Assembly: GCA_000499405.2 (NCBI GenBank)
Contig: HG738137.1
Span: 6,076,001 to 6,140,000 of the forward strand
Direction: 5' to 3'
DNA from: Onchocerca volvulus
Taxonomy: Eukaryota > Nematoda > Chromadorea > Rhabditida > Onchocercidae
Length of the DNA stretch: 64,000 nucleotides
A program made the translations under genes and the position numbers. The notes under the pieces were generated by a model. That model ran no database searches. It saw nothing but the letters and a program-made list of their open reading frames with translations, and was not told where the DNA came from. Below, in pieces: positions 53,701 to 64,000 of the stretch (within the stretch, counting starts at the first letter, position 1; each line of letters starts with the position of its first letter).

Positions 53701-56700
53701 AAGCTGCTCACGGATTTCTCTCGGCAAATTGCTGCAACCAATATGATCTTCTACTACTAAAGAACATATTGCAAATGTTCTATGGAAGGAACAATATTTC
53801 ACATTTCAGATAAATTTTTTTTTTTTCTTTCAGAGCACTTTCTAAGATCAAGACAGATGAAGATAAGTTTAGAGCAAGAGCAAATGGTCCTTAAAATTTA
53901 TTTCTTGTGAATCATTCCACTGATCATAATTTATTCGTTTCTCTATCAGGAGACTCATAGATGTTAATTTTTTTTCATGAATGATACTCCTGGTTCAATT
54001 CGGTTTACCAGTCCATCAAAATAAAAGTTCGAAAATATTTTTTGTTGAGAAATGAAAAGCATATTTTGTCGTGAAGCTGCTAACACTAAGCCAAATGATA
54101 AATTATTTAAAACTAACTCATTTTCCAGAACATGTCGATGTGCAAATGCAATGAGATCTGAAGCTCTTCCGCTACCGTCACAAACGATCACTGGAACTGG
54201 CGGCTGACTAAAATTTTGAAAATTAAGTAAATCCTAATCATCATGCAAGCTAATTGTCGAAATTTCGTATAAATAAGTTTTTTAGAATCAACGAACTTGG
54301 TTAAATACTGAAGTATTGCTCGGATAGTGCAAGTACCACCTTCTAATACTGCGCAAATGACTGGTACATGTCGTGTACCCAAACCAATCGTTTGTTTTCG
54401 AGCTATGAACTCTTCAAAACGTTTTCGCAAAATGATATCAGCGCCGTATCTGTGCACAATACTGATAATTACTGAACTTTCATGCTTTATTTGCATAGGT
54501 ACAGTAAGTTGGTATAAAAAGAAGCATTCGTTAGTTTATAAATGCTACCTCCCGCTTGTGCCGTTATCAACAAGGAGGAAATACGAATGTCGATCGTTCA
54601 GTGTCGCATATTTACTTTTGGAAGAGAAGGAATGTGGATCGTAGGATACAACGATATCTTTTCCAATCAATTTTTCATGGCGCTTCAGTAAACCCCATGG
54701 AGCGATTCCTATTGTAACTACTTTTGATCGCATTCTGAAAATTTGATGACAGTATTCTAAGACAGAAGTTACAGAAGCTCATGAAAAAATAAATTAAACA
54801 ATATTGCATTAAATAAACAGATTTTAAATTCAGAATTTGTCCTAATCTAAGTGTCTTTCTTTCCAAAGACGGAAACTTATATACATTTAAAGTGACGAAG
54901 AAAAATACCTTGCTGAAATGCCGGCTTCATCGAGAGCAGTGGCAACTTGTCGTACCACTCCGGCATCTATACCGGCAGTTATAATCCATGCTCCTGTCGT
55001 TTGTGCTGCTTTCAGCAAACCTTCTCGAAATACTTGACCAAGTTTCTCTTGCACCCTTTAAAATTCTCAGTAGTAACGTTCAAGTTTTCAAATAAAGATT
55101 GACACCAAGAATTTTACAAATTATTCAAATGAATTCAAAAAGAGATAAAAATGAAAGAATACTCGAAATCGGTAATGCCACCATGAACTGTTATAACAAG
55201 ACGAGGTGGTTCTAGTCCCCAAATTTTCTCCATCAAATACATTATATCAGATGGATCTGAATCGTGGCCCAACCGAACGTAATGTGCTTTGTGTGCATGA
55301 GCACCACCCTGAATGAATAAACTTGCAAAATTTGGAAAAGATAATAAGGAAAATGAAATGGAAGTGCACAGAATGGCTTATAATCAGGTAAAGATGACAC
55401 ATAAGTGAAGCTTTTTTTCCGGTCTTAAAAAACTTTCATTTGACCGGAGAAATACCGAAAATTCCAAAGTTCCAAAGGCGTCCGTATGAGCGGTTCTTGT
55501 GTGCTCCGCAACGCTCCAACGTAATGACTGACTTGACGGCACTATTCCATCTTCCATCAATGTTGCCTTAAATTGTGATGTTACTGCCGGACTGTGTGCG
55601 TTTAGAAACAATCCGCAACCACATCTGAAACGTTAATTTTTGTTAAATAATTAGTTTAATCACTGAAAAATATTTTGTGAAATGGATTAGTAATTTCAGA
55701 TTTTTGTCACAAGCAGTAAACTTGAAAAACCAAAAAACATCTAAAATAATGTAAAAATTTCGCTGATATATATCATAAATTGATTTTTCAGCTTTTAAAT
55801 CTTGTTTTGACTAAAAAGTTCAATATTTTACTGATTCCTTCACATCAGTTGCAATAATTACTAGAACGATTTCGTTTATTTGTGGTAATCGAACATGACA
55901 CTGCTGCTAATTGCTGTCCCTTTTAATTGGCAAAATGTCAACATAGCTTTGTCTTATATATCAGTCATGCTCTAAATCTGGTTTTTCTAACTTGGTCTTT
56001 GTCTCTCAGTGTATTTCAACAAAATAGATGCGTCATTGCAAGGATTTTTGAGTTATTAATAAATAAAGCACCGAATTAAATCCGAAGAAAATCTTTCTCA
56101 GGAATTTTTCTCATTTCTCAATTCGTGACATTATGTAGTCTTCGTGAATTGTTATCTTTCGTAAAAACAAAATACTATTTTACAGTTTTCATACTATAAA
56201 ACTTTGTATGATAGAGAAATTTTCCAAGATTTCCTTCAAAGCTATTACTTACTTGTTCGTCCCAAAAGTTGGAATGTATTTGATGCATTCCCGCTTTAGA
56301 AACACCTGTTCAATCCATGGTCCTTTCAATTTTTCGGTCTAAATGAATATTTGCTTGAACTATTTATTTCGCAAAATCATCATCAGCATCTGTCTTTCAT
56401 AGAAAGTAATTGTAACTGCTATTGGATTTTTTGTTTAAAAGTAAAATAATGAAAGCGACATCGGTTAGTCGATCCTCTGCGTAAATAATGATTTAGATGC
56501 AGGATCTCAGATTACGGCACAGAAATAATATTTTCAATTTTTTATAATTCAATAATTCAAAATCGATCATGAAGAACATAAAGATTTACGAGCCTTGATT
56601 AATTTTATTAGCCTATGATGGTTTCTGATGAACTGTTATTAATTTGTTGATTATTTGTTGTGATCATGTAAAAATCACAAGTTTTAAAACAAAGTAAATT

Positions 56701-59470
56701 TCAAATATATGTATTTTTTAAATTTATAGCGGCTATTCGAGAAATTGAATTAAAAAATTTATTTTTCTTCTTTCCGGAATTATTTCTGATCTTTCACATA
56801 TTAAACGAACTTACTAATACATGCACAAAAAGTTCAGGTCGATCGAATAACTTGGAAGATCGTTTTTGTTTGACATTTTCGATGGCGTAATAATTGTTTG
56901 GAACATTAGTCAATGAATAAAATTGCTGTCCGCTTATGGAATTACGTGGTGCTGTGCAGCAGAACGAATTTACCGAGCTGGTTCTGCAAATTTATCCAGA
57001 AATTTTCATTTCAAACTCGAGACGAAATTTTGAGTTACCATAGTAAAAACTTGATCATTTAAATAGATCTTAAGCTGGTGAGAAAGAAAATGTTAAATTC
57101 CTGTTAAATTCCAACATTCATCCATTCATTTCTAAACGAGTTAATTATACAGAAAAGAAAAGTGGTGTGTATAATAGAACAACCAATATCGCTAGCATCA
57201 ATATTGTACAAGTTTTACGTAATAGACGTTGAATAAATTTTAAAATTCCCAAAAGCAAAGAAAGATTTCATTTCAACAGAATCACATAGCTAGAGGCACA
57301 TAGAAATTTTTCTGCTTTATCAAGAATTAAGATAAACCTTTGCCTTTCATCGGAACTGAAGCCATCATTTGAGTCGTCAGGAATAAATTCAGCATTGGAA
57401 ACCGAAGCAAAATCTTGCATTTGTCTTGAAGGATATTCCTTGAAAATTTTTACGGCAAAAAAGGAATGAAGGGAAAATAATATTCTGATCTTATTTTTCT
57501 TGTACTTTAATTTTATTAAGCGAGAAGAAAGGGTGGGAGTTGTTGCCTTCGATAAAAAATTTCTAATTGATAACAAAAAGGCACTTAATTTTAATCTCTC
57601 TACTGATTAGTCATTATGTAAACGTTCATTTAGAGTACAGTAAAATTATCAAAAAGATAGATACCACAAACATTTGATAGCAGTAACATATTTGCTGTCT
57701 ATTCATTATCAAACCTTCCCGAAAAAAACCTGTTCCCGACATTTTCATCGATCCCACCCTCTCTTTGCATTCTTTTCTTCTGCGATCCATCATTTTGCGA
57801 TGAAAATTAAGTGACAAAAGAAGCGCTGCAAAATTAGTAGACAAAACAGTGCACATATAAATACTTTTCTCTTCTGATAACTTTTAAAATAAACAAGTAA
57901 ATTAGTAAATTACTTGCAAAAGTGTAAAAAAATGGATAGGTCGTTAACATTGGCGACACTTAATCGCAAATGTAAATATAACAAAAAGTTGAAATAAATT
58001 AATCACTAATTAACAACGGCACATGCATTACATAACAAGAAATGCGATTGAGGTTTGTTTATTCTTTCTTACCTTTTTTTTCATTCCAAATCGTCTTCAG
58101 CCATATTCTCTGTGAATCATTTCAGAACTTTGTTTCATAATCTTGATTTTACCACCAAAAAATGGCATACTGTATCTCTCATATCAATTGTTTGTATTCT
58201 GTAATGACTAACTTTCATTCCTCCCAGCTAATGGATCAACGACAAGTTTGAAGACATAGAATTTATCGAATTTTCATTTCAGTGCACGATAACTTCGACA
58301 ACTGTTTTTGTTGGAATAAACATACACTTTATACAGAAGGGTTTCTGCTTCAGAATGAAATTAATCCTTCTTAGAAAATGTTTTGAACACAGTTCTGATC
58401 CGTCAAAAATCAAAATTGTAAGGTTATTATAAATAAAATTAAAAAACAAAGAAAAATAAAATAGGAATGAAACAAAATAAAACGGCGGAATAAAACAGCA
58501 AAATAGGATAAGCTGTTGTACATTCAAACCAATTGATTAAATTAATTCACAAAATGGTCGATGAAATGAAAACTGCCATAAGTAAATTTATCAGTTTCTG
58601 TCAGTAATGTAACTGGACTAAATCATTTTAATTTTTATGTAAATCAAGATGATTTAATCCAATTCTTCCAATTTTCCATTCATTAATAAACTGCACGACA
58701 GATAAAAAAATTCTTGGCTTTTTTAGTCAGTCAAATGTCGAAATATTAGCTGAATGACACAGGTAAAGTGACAATCAATTCAATATCACATAATACCATC
58801 ATTTCTGTACACTTTCATTACACTACTTATACCACTTGGGTAAGACACTTGACTTTATTAAAACTGTTAAATTTTTATTTTTTCATGGATTTTATATCTC
58901 AAATTCTACAACCGAACAATCGTTTCGAATCACTGTTTCGATCACAACCTTTTACGACAGCGGGGAATTCTGAAAAATCGACGAAAAACTTTATTTTGAA
59001 AGTTCAAAGTTCAAAAGAATTCAAAATTGGATCAATTAGCGAATTTAATGGAACAAAAATGGCTCTCGAGATGCCATGTAGAATCTAAATTGGCCATACA
59101 AAACTTAATTAATGTGTAATTTATTTCGAAGATGAATAGGTTATTGCGGTGATTCCTGAACGGTCGTGATGACTCAGTATACTTTTTAACTCCAATTTTT
59201 TAATATAACAATACTACCTTCGCTGATTCACAACGCTTGAAGGAAATCGATAGGAAATTAAGAACATTACAATAATATTTTTGAAATTTCTTGTAAAAAT
59301 GACCTGCATAGTTGGATAAAATCGTAAGACAATTGTCGAATTAAATTTAGGCTTACTTGTACTTGAGAATTCTCTTGTTCTTCTGCATCCAAATTTATTT
59401 TGAATTCATAACGGTTTTCTGAAGGAATTCGCAGACAATAAAACCGAAATTGATGAGACGAATCGATCAT
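44768..59470 (-). CDS. TRPM-family cation channel (GON-2/GTL type), no kinase domain
   Basis: A many-exon gene. N-terminal exons: 59,357-59,470 (tentative start MIDSSHQF), 57,338-57,438, 56,815-56,983, 56,253-56,338, 55,456-55,624, 55,163-55,308. They lead into the TRPM homology region: [124 protein letters not shown] [10 protein letters not shown] and [14 protein letters not shown]1-S4 lie at about 49,150-50,900. S5 and the pore are at 48,635-48,840 ([10 protein letters not shown], then [13 protein letters not shown]). S6 is at 48,268-48,375 ([11 protein letters not shown]...[10 protein letters not shown]) and the TRP box at 47,585-47,790 ([12 protein letters not shown]). A coiled coil is at about 46,050-46,400 and [11 protein letters not shown], as in TRPM1/3 tails, at about 45,530. 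The last exon is 44,768-44,944. Family role: Mg2+/Ca2+-permeable channel; in C. elegans relatives act in gonad and intestine. The ortholog is not settled. There is no alpha-kinase domain. Confidence 0.94.
47880..48190. repeat. Dispersed element fragment with hairpin inside a TRPM intron
   Basis: Two related units, about 47,888-47,975 and 48,066-48,150, share ACAACGTTTTAAGTTC-like and GATTGATTTGAAA sequences. Between them is a hairpin: ACTTACTTTTACTTGTCA (47,981-47,998) pairs with TGACAAGTAAAAATAAGT (48,005-48,022), 17 of 18 positions, around a 6-nt loop. The right end is CCGGATCCAGCTAG (48,171-48,184), the reverse complement of the start of the element at 39,763 (CTAGCTGGATCTGG). The structure suggests a non-autonomous element; no coding capacity is seen. 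Confidence 0.55.
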
Positions 59471-61151
59471 AGGTATTACCTCAATTGGAACAATTAACTG
59501 CTATCCTGATATCTTTCGTATTGTCGGTTTTATTTGAAGGCTTTTTGCGGACATATAATTTTCAAAGTATTCATCGATTTTATCTTGATCATATCATCCA
59601 ATGCTTTATACTTCATAAAAATTCACACTACTATTTTCATTTTATATCTTTCTAAAAGTAAATTTAATCGTGCATATTAATTCTGCAATCGTAAAGATTA
59701 CAAAGGTTAAAAGCATAGAGCATCAATTGCAATTTCAAAAGTAATAACTAATTCAAGTTTCAAATAGAACCAAATACTTGGAATAATCATATTTTTAGAC
59801 AATTGAAGCTTACATTAAAAAATATTTATATATTTATAGAAATTGCTGCTCGACTTTATTTTATAAAATCTCCATGTTCACCTTATTAAAAACATATGAG
59901 GCTATCTTCATGATTGATTTTAGCTTCATGAAATTCAAATGATTCTAAAATTTCGTAGCAATTCAGGTAAATCATCTCGAGTATGCATTTACAAATTCGA
60001 TGTGGAGATTCTTTGTCAACGATAAATTCACTGCTGGGATTAAAACTGCCGCGATTTTCTATCACTGATACATGTATTCTGACAGTATTTGCAACTGTAT
60101 AAAACCATTGAAATTTGCAAATTTCTGGCAGTACAGAAGGAATGAGCTCAAGACTATCTAAATCTAATTTAGATGAAGAATAGAATTGTAAAGCAGCAAT
60201 CTGATTACAGTGCAGCTAATCAAATGTGAGCAAAGATCAAAGCTTCCCGATCTTAGCCTTTTCTGAACGATAGACATCTCTTTTGAAATTGCAAGGTTAC
60301 TAAGGTCAATCTTCTTGATATGCAACTTGCTCAATACCTTCTACACCTATAGCTCATGCAATATTTCGGCGGTTGGGATCATCCATCTACACATAAACCA
60401 TTTACGAAACAATTTCCGCTTCCTTCGTGTCTAAAGTAAAATAAACGACATAATGCCAGAATGCCATCTACCATCATTGTGACATGTTAAAGAAGAACTT
60501 GATGGAACATATCCCAGAACTTGGAATGGGGAGAAAAGTAGAAAAGCCAACAAGAAAATGAGCATATGCACACGTTATGTCCTACAATTTCTCCTTTCTA
60601 GGTTTGTTGCTTAGTTCCTAATTTGAATTGTCCAGCAAGCGATTATCACTCAAATTTATTCGTCTAAACTGAACAGACAGAATATGAAGCATTACACCAA
60701 TAACTGAAGAAACATACATGGCGTTCATTTATTCAGTTTACAAAAAAAAATACAAATTTCTTGTTGCTATTTAAAAGCATATTGAGAAATGTGAAAAAAA
60801 AAAAAAAAAAAAAAGAAGCTTTTAACGCGTTTCATTCAAATACAAACAAACACAAAAAAAATGCACACAGACACACACGTAAAAAATAAATGTAAGACTG
60901 AAGTAACTCTTTCAGCAAACTTTTTCCTTTGAAAATTCGGAACTTCCCATTCTTTGAGAGTTATAAATGAAAATCTGATATCAATAAAGAAATAAGAAAA
61001 CTTCAGTTATCTCTCCTACATAATCAGATCCATCAATCCTCTAAAAGTTTATTAATTCAATCCAACCCAATTAATCAAAAAGTTAACTTGATGTAGTTCT
61101 TCACAACAGAAAAAACAAATGACAAAGATGAAAGGAAAACACAACTGGAAG

Positions 61152-61193
<42 letters not shown>

Positions 61194-62606
61194 AATTGGA
61201 AAAAAAAAAAAAAAAAAAAAAAAAAACGTAAAACATGGTGCGCACCAAAAGCTTGCAAGTAAATAAGGAACCAAAAGTATGGACCAGAAATGGGCAAATA
61301 TACTTTTAATTTGTGTATAAAATTAAGGCTATTTTTGGGAGAAACAAGGCGAACACGAAAGGAGCATAGAAGAACGTACAAAAAGTCCCAAAAATATCGA
61401 AGATCTGAAATTTCGAATGAATTCATATAAAAAGAATATCAAAAGAAACAATCTATTCCCATTAAGAACAAAATTTATACAGTTCACAAAAATCTGCTTG
61501 GATATAAGACAAATCCAGTATACAGGAAATAAAATTTGAGATAAGAAAAAAAGAATTGAAGAGAAAAATCAAAATGATTTCAAATTAAAAAGAAGCATTA
61601 GACTCCAAACAAAGGAAGGATTAGGTACGAACGAAATTAAATTGTTTACTTCAGAATGCAAGAAAATTGATTACTTCAGAATGCAATAAAATTAAGTTTT
61701 TTAAAATTAAGTTTGCATATAATAAACAATTTTTAATATCACCCAGTTCAGTGTAATGCAGCTTAAGAAGGATAACATCTCTTTTTTGAGCAGGAGAGTA
61801 GTTTGGAGAGATAATCGCTCGAATCACTTAAATTAGTAAAAGCTACGTATTCAAAGTATGCATCAGCTGACAGCAATATAAAGAAAATTCGTACCTATAT
61901 TGATAAATATGTGACAATCAATTGAGAGGAAGTTTCGTTTGTACTTCTAGTGATGGCTTATTAAAACAGTATTAATAACTAGAAAGTTCGCAAAGAGGTT
62001 ATGAATATCCATTTTTAATCGGGAGTAGATCTTGAACTGTATAATAAGTTGATGAAAGAAGTCGAACTTAGCTATCTGAGCTGTCTTTATTTGATAATTG
62101 GTTTTGCATAACAGATAAACATGTTCATTAGTGATTCTCATTTAAATATTTAAAAATAATCACACTCTAACATGCATTTCCGATCTAAATTTCATTTTAC
62201 ATTTTCGGTCATCAAAAAATTTCTTTCATTAAAATCATAAAAGCTCTCTTTCTAAACAACTATATTTCAATTGAAATCATAAAAGTCGACTTTCCAACCT
62301 ATATTTTCCAATTCACTATTTAAATTCTAAAGAATCCCATAAAAATGAAAATGAAATGTTAAAGTGCTACAGAATAGTGTAATGACTGGAATCAACAAAA
62401 ACGAGACACTGAGTTTCAAAAAAAGAGATTTTTGTCGCAATATGATAATCATCATTAAACTTCAACACATTAAAAAATTAAAGATTCAGAGAAGGATTAT
62501 ATGTGATATCCTTCTTAAGTTGAATTAATGGTACAAAGATATGAAATACTGAACTGAATGAAACATTCTGTAACTTTGTTTGCCAAAAGAAAATGGAAGA
62601 GCACAT
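59471..62606. other. Intergenic region between TRPM and RAB-10
   Basis: AT-rich DNA holding the TRPM upstream region and the RAB-10 3' flank. Poly(A) runs occur at about 60,798-60,814, 61,149-61,184 and 61,201-61,226, with a short CA-rich run near 60,864-60,880. No exon is supported. Confidence 0.6.
61149..61226. repeat. Two adjacent long poly(A) tracts
   Basis: Two A-runs on the plus strand (about 36 and 26 nt) separated by a short A-rich GAAAAAACAATTGG spacer. They create a long artificial Phe-rich open frame on the minus strand, which is not a gene. Confidence 0.8.
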
Positions 62607-64000
62607 TTAACAGCATGACAATCTACCTATTGTTACATTACTTTGCGGTTCTGCAGGTCGTATTGTTGGTTGTTTCATTCCTTCGTCCTTAACTGGCATC
62701 TGTAAAAATATTGCGTATTATGCAAAAAATTATTATATAATCTTCAAATATGTAATCACCATATATTAAAGTGGTTTAATTAATAATTAGTTGATCCATT
62801 CAATATGGAAACAATGTTGAAGCATTTTGCTAGAAAAAAATTTTCCCTGTGAATGATTCTAGATTTCCCAAAACAGATAGGAGATAGTGGATAAGGAAAT
62901 CTAAATGTAATTTAAGAGAAACACCTTAGTATTATTTTCCTAGTACTATTTATCCTCGTTTTTTTCCCAGTCTAGGATTATTTTTTTTTTGAGCATAAGG
63001 CATTAATATTTACTAACGCATAACAACCTATTCATCATTGTATTATTTCTGTCATTCTGCAGGCCGCATTGTTACTCTCAATATTTATCGAAATATGAAG
63101 TTCATAATGTCACTAATAATGATGAAATATGACATGGTATGCATGAATTTTGGGCAGGAAAAGCATCACATACCTTGCTCAGGGCTGTCTTCAACAGAAC
63201 AAAATGCTGTTAGCAGATCACCAGGTTATAATTCTCCCTAGTTAAACAGTTATAAATATTTACCTTATCAAGAATAGCTTCGGCGAGATCATAGAATGCT
63301 TTATCAATTTGTATATTTGCCTTGGCAGATGTTTCCAGGAACCTAATACCATGATCGCTCGCTATTTTCTCTCCTCTTTCACGAGATACTACTCTTCGCT
63401 CTGCCATGTCACATTTATTACCCAATAACATCTTTTCCACATCTTCCGATGCATGCTAAAATGAATTTTGCGAAAAACTTTGCATTATTTCAAATTGTGA
63501 CATTCGATTAATAAAAACATATTACTTTTTACACCTGAAAAAGGATCCATGAGTTTCTTATTTATCATCTTTTTAACTTAAGAGCTGAAGATTTTCAGCT
63601 ATCGGAATTGATTAAAATTGACATTTTCATAAGTATGAAATTTTGAAATAAGATGAATAAATAAGGAATTAAAGGAATTAATCCTCATTATTGAAGCAAT
63701 TTCTTGAGTTCGACAGAGCTTTAAAGATAACCCCTTTCCTCATGAATGCTTTTGCTGGTGCGAAAAGAAAAGTTGATTGGAAATTAAAAAAAAATCTGTC
63801 ATCTGGAAAAAGAGATCTTTAACCCTCAAAAAAAAAAAAAAAAAAAAAGAAAAAAAAACACACAAATCACCTCATCAATATTCCTTAACCATTTAGCAAT
63901 ATTATCGAAACTTTTCGCGTTAGTTATATCATAAACTAACATGATACCCATCGCACCTCGATAATACGATGTAGTTATGGTGTGAAATCGTTCTTGTCCT
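62607..64000 (-). CDS. rab-10: RAB-10 small GTPase, 5' part off the right edge
   Basis: Three exons are in the window: 63,871 to beyond 64,000, 63,264-63,455, and 62,607-62,699. The first visible residues are the end of the switch II region ([18 protein letters not shown]), then [17 protein letters not shown]. Exon two has the guanine-binding GNKCD and ETSAK motifs, with [14 protein letters not shown] between them, closely matching C. elegans RAB-10. The last exon encodes [11 protein letters not shown]... and ends SCC-stop, a double-cysteine geranylgeranylation signal. RAB-10 rather than RAB-8 is indicated by [15 protein letters not shown] and by the C-terminal PVK. The P-loop and effector exons are outside the window. 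Family role: exocytic and basolateral endocytic recycling on membranes. Phases at both visible introns are 0. Confidence 0.96.

Noticed and set aside
61052..61426. Minus-strand frame of 124 codons, Phe-rich.
   Set aside because: It is produced by two poly(A) tracts on the plus strand.
63050..63085. Plus-strand GCAGGCCGCATTGTT resembles part of the RAB-10 last exon (62,654-62,672).
   Set aside because: Only about 19 bp match with two differences, no usable splice signal and no open frame to a prenylation motif; too short to claim a duplicated exon.
1..64000. Search by eye for tRNA, rRNA, CRISPR arrays and intact transposase or reverse-transcriptase genes.
   Set aside because: No T-loop-type tRNA pattern, no repeat-spacer array and no mobile-element catalytic motif was seen; tRNAscan-SE and RepeatMasker would be decisive.

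Overview
The window looks like a piece of a nematode nuclear genome. It is AT-rich, and its genes are split into many small exons whose acceptors are mostly of the TTTTCAG/TTTTTAG type. The proteins match animal families, several of them characteristic of nematode gene sets: a GLD-2-type poly(A) polymerase, a GON-2/GTL-type TRPM channel, RAB-10 and CK2 beta. I cannot name the species. I found no tRNA, rRNA or CRISPR, and no intact transposon gene. Exon ends below come from reading splice sites and checking that phases join; treat them as good to a few bases.

Left to right. (1) About 132-7,475, minus strand: a USP37-like ubiquitin-specific protease. Its last phase-compatible exons lead into an OTU-type cysteine-protease module that runs off the left edge. 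(2) About 7,860-8,260: a less AT-rich promoter-like island with an E2F/CHR (DREAM-type) site, lying between this gene and the next, which diverges from it. (3) 10,315-12,535, plus strand: a complete five-exon CK2 beta gene. (4) 14,860-26,879, minus: the cytoplasmic poly(A) polymerase GLD-2, tail to tail with CK2 beta, about 1,097 codons in my model. (5) About 31,231-36,056, minus: an unrecognised Ser/Thr/Pro-rich gene with a 20-nt microexon. (6) About 36,070-44,618: duplicated DNA. (7) 44,768-59,470, minus: a TRPM-family cation channel. (8) 62,607 to beyond 64,000, minus: RAB-10, with its 5' part off the right edge.

The main structural result is a collapsed tandem duplication. A unit starting at the CK2 beta intron 2/exon 3 border (about 11,215) and ending upstream of the unrecognised gene (about 38,250) is repeated directly after itself (38,251-44,618). 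The second copy is only 6.4 kb instead of 27 kb. It keeps the left end (CK2 beta exons 3-5 and the GLD-2 3' exons), an approximately 80-bp crumb of GLD-2 around an internal splice acceptor, and the right end (2.2 kb of upstream DNA). About 4 kb and 16 kb between these pieces have been lost. Sequence identity between the copies is patchy: some coding exons and a 750-bp block are almost identical while adjacent DNA has drifted, which suggests local gene conversion.

Two themes link the genes. Ubiquitin and cell-cycle control are represented by the USP37-like gene, CK2 and the E2F/CHR promoter. Germline and gonad functions are represented by GLD-2 and the TRPM channel, going by what is known of their families in C. 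elegans. Nothing in the sequence shows that the genes are co-regulated as an operon.
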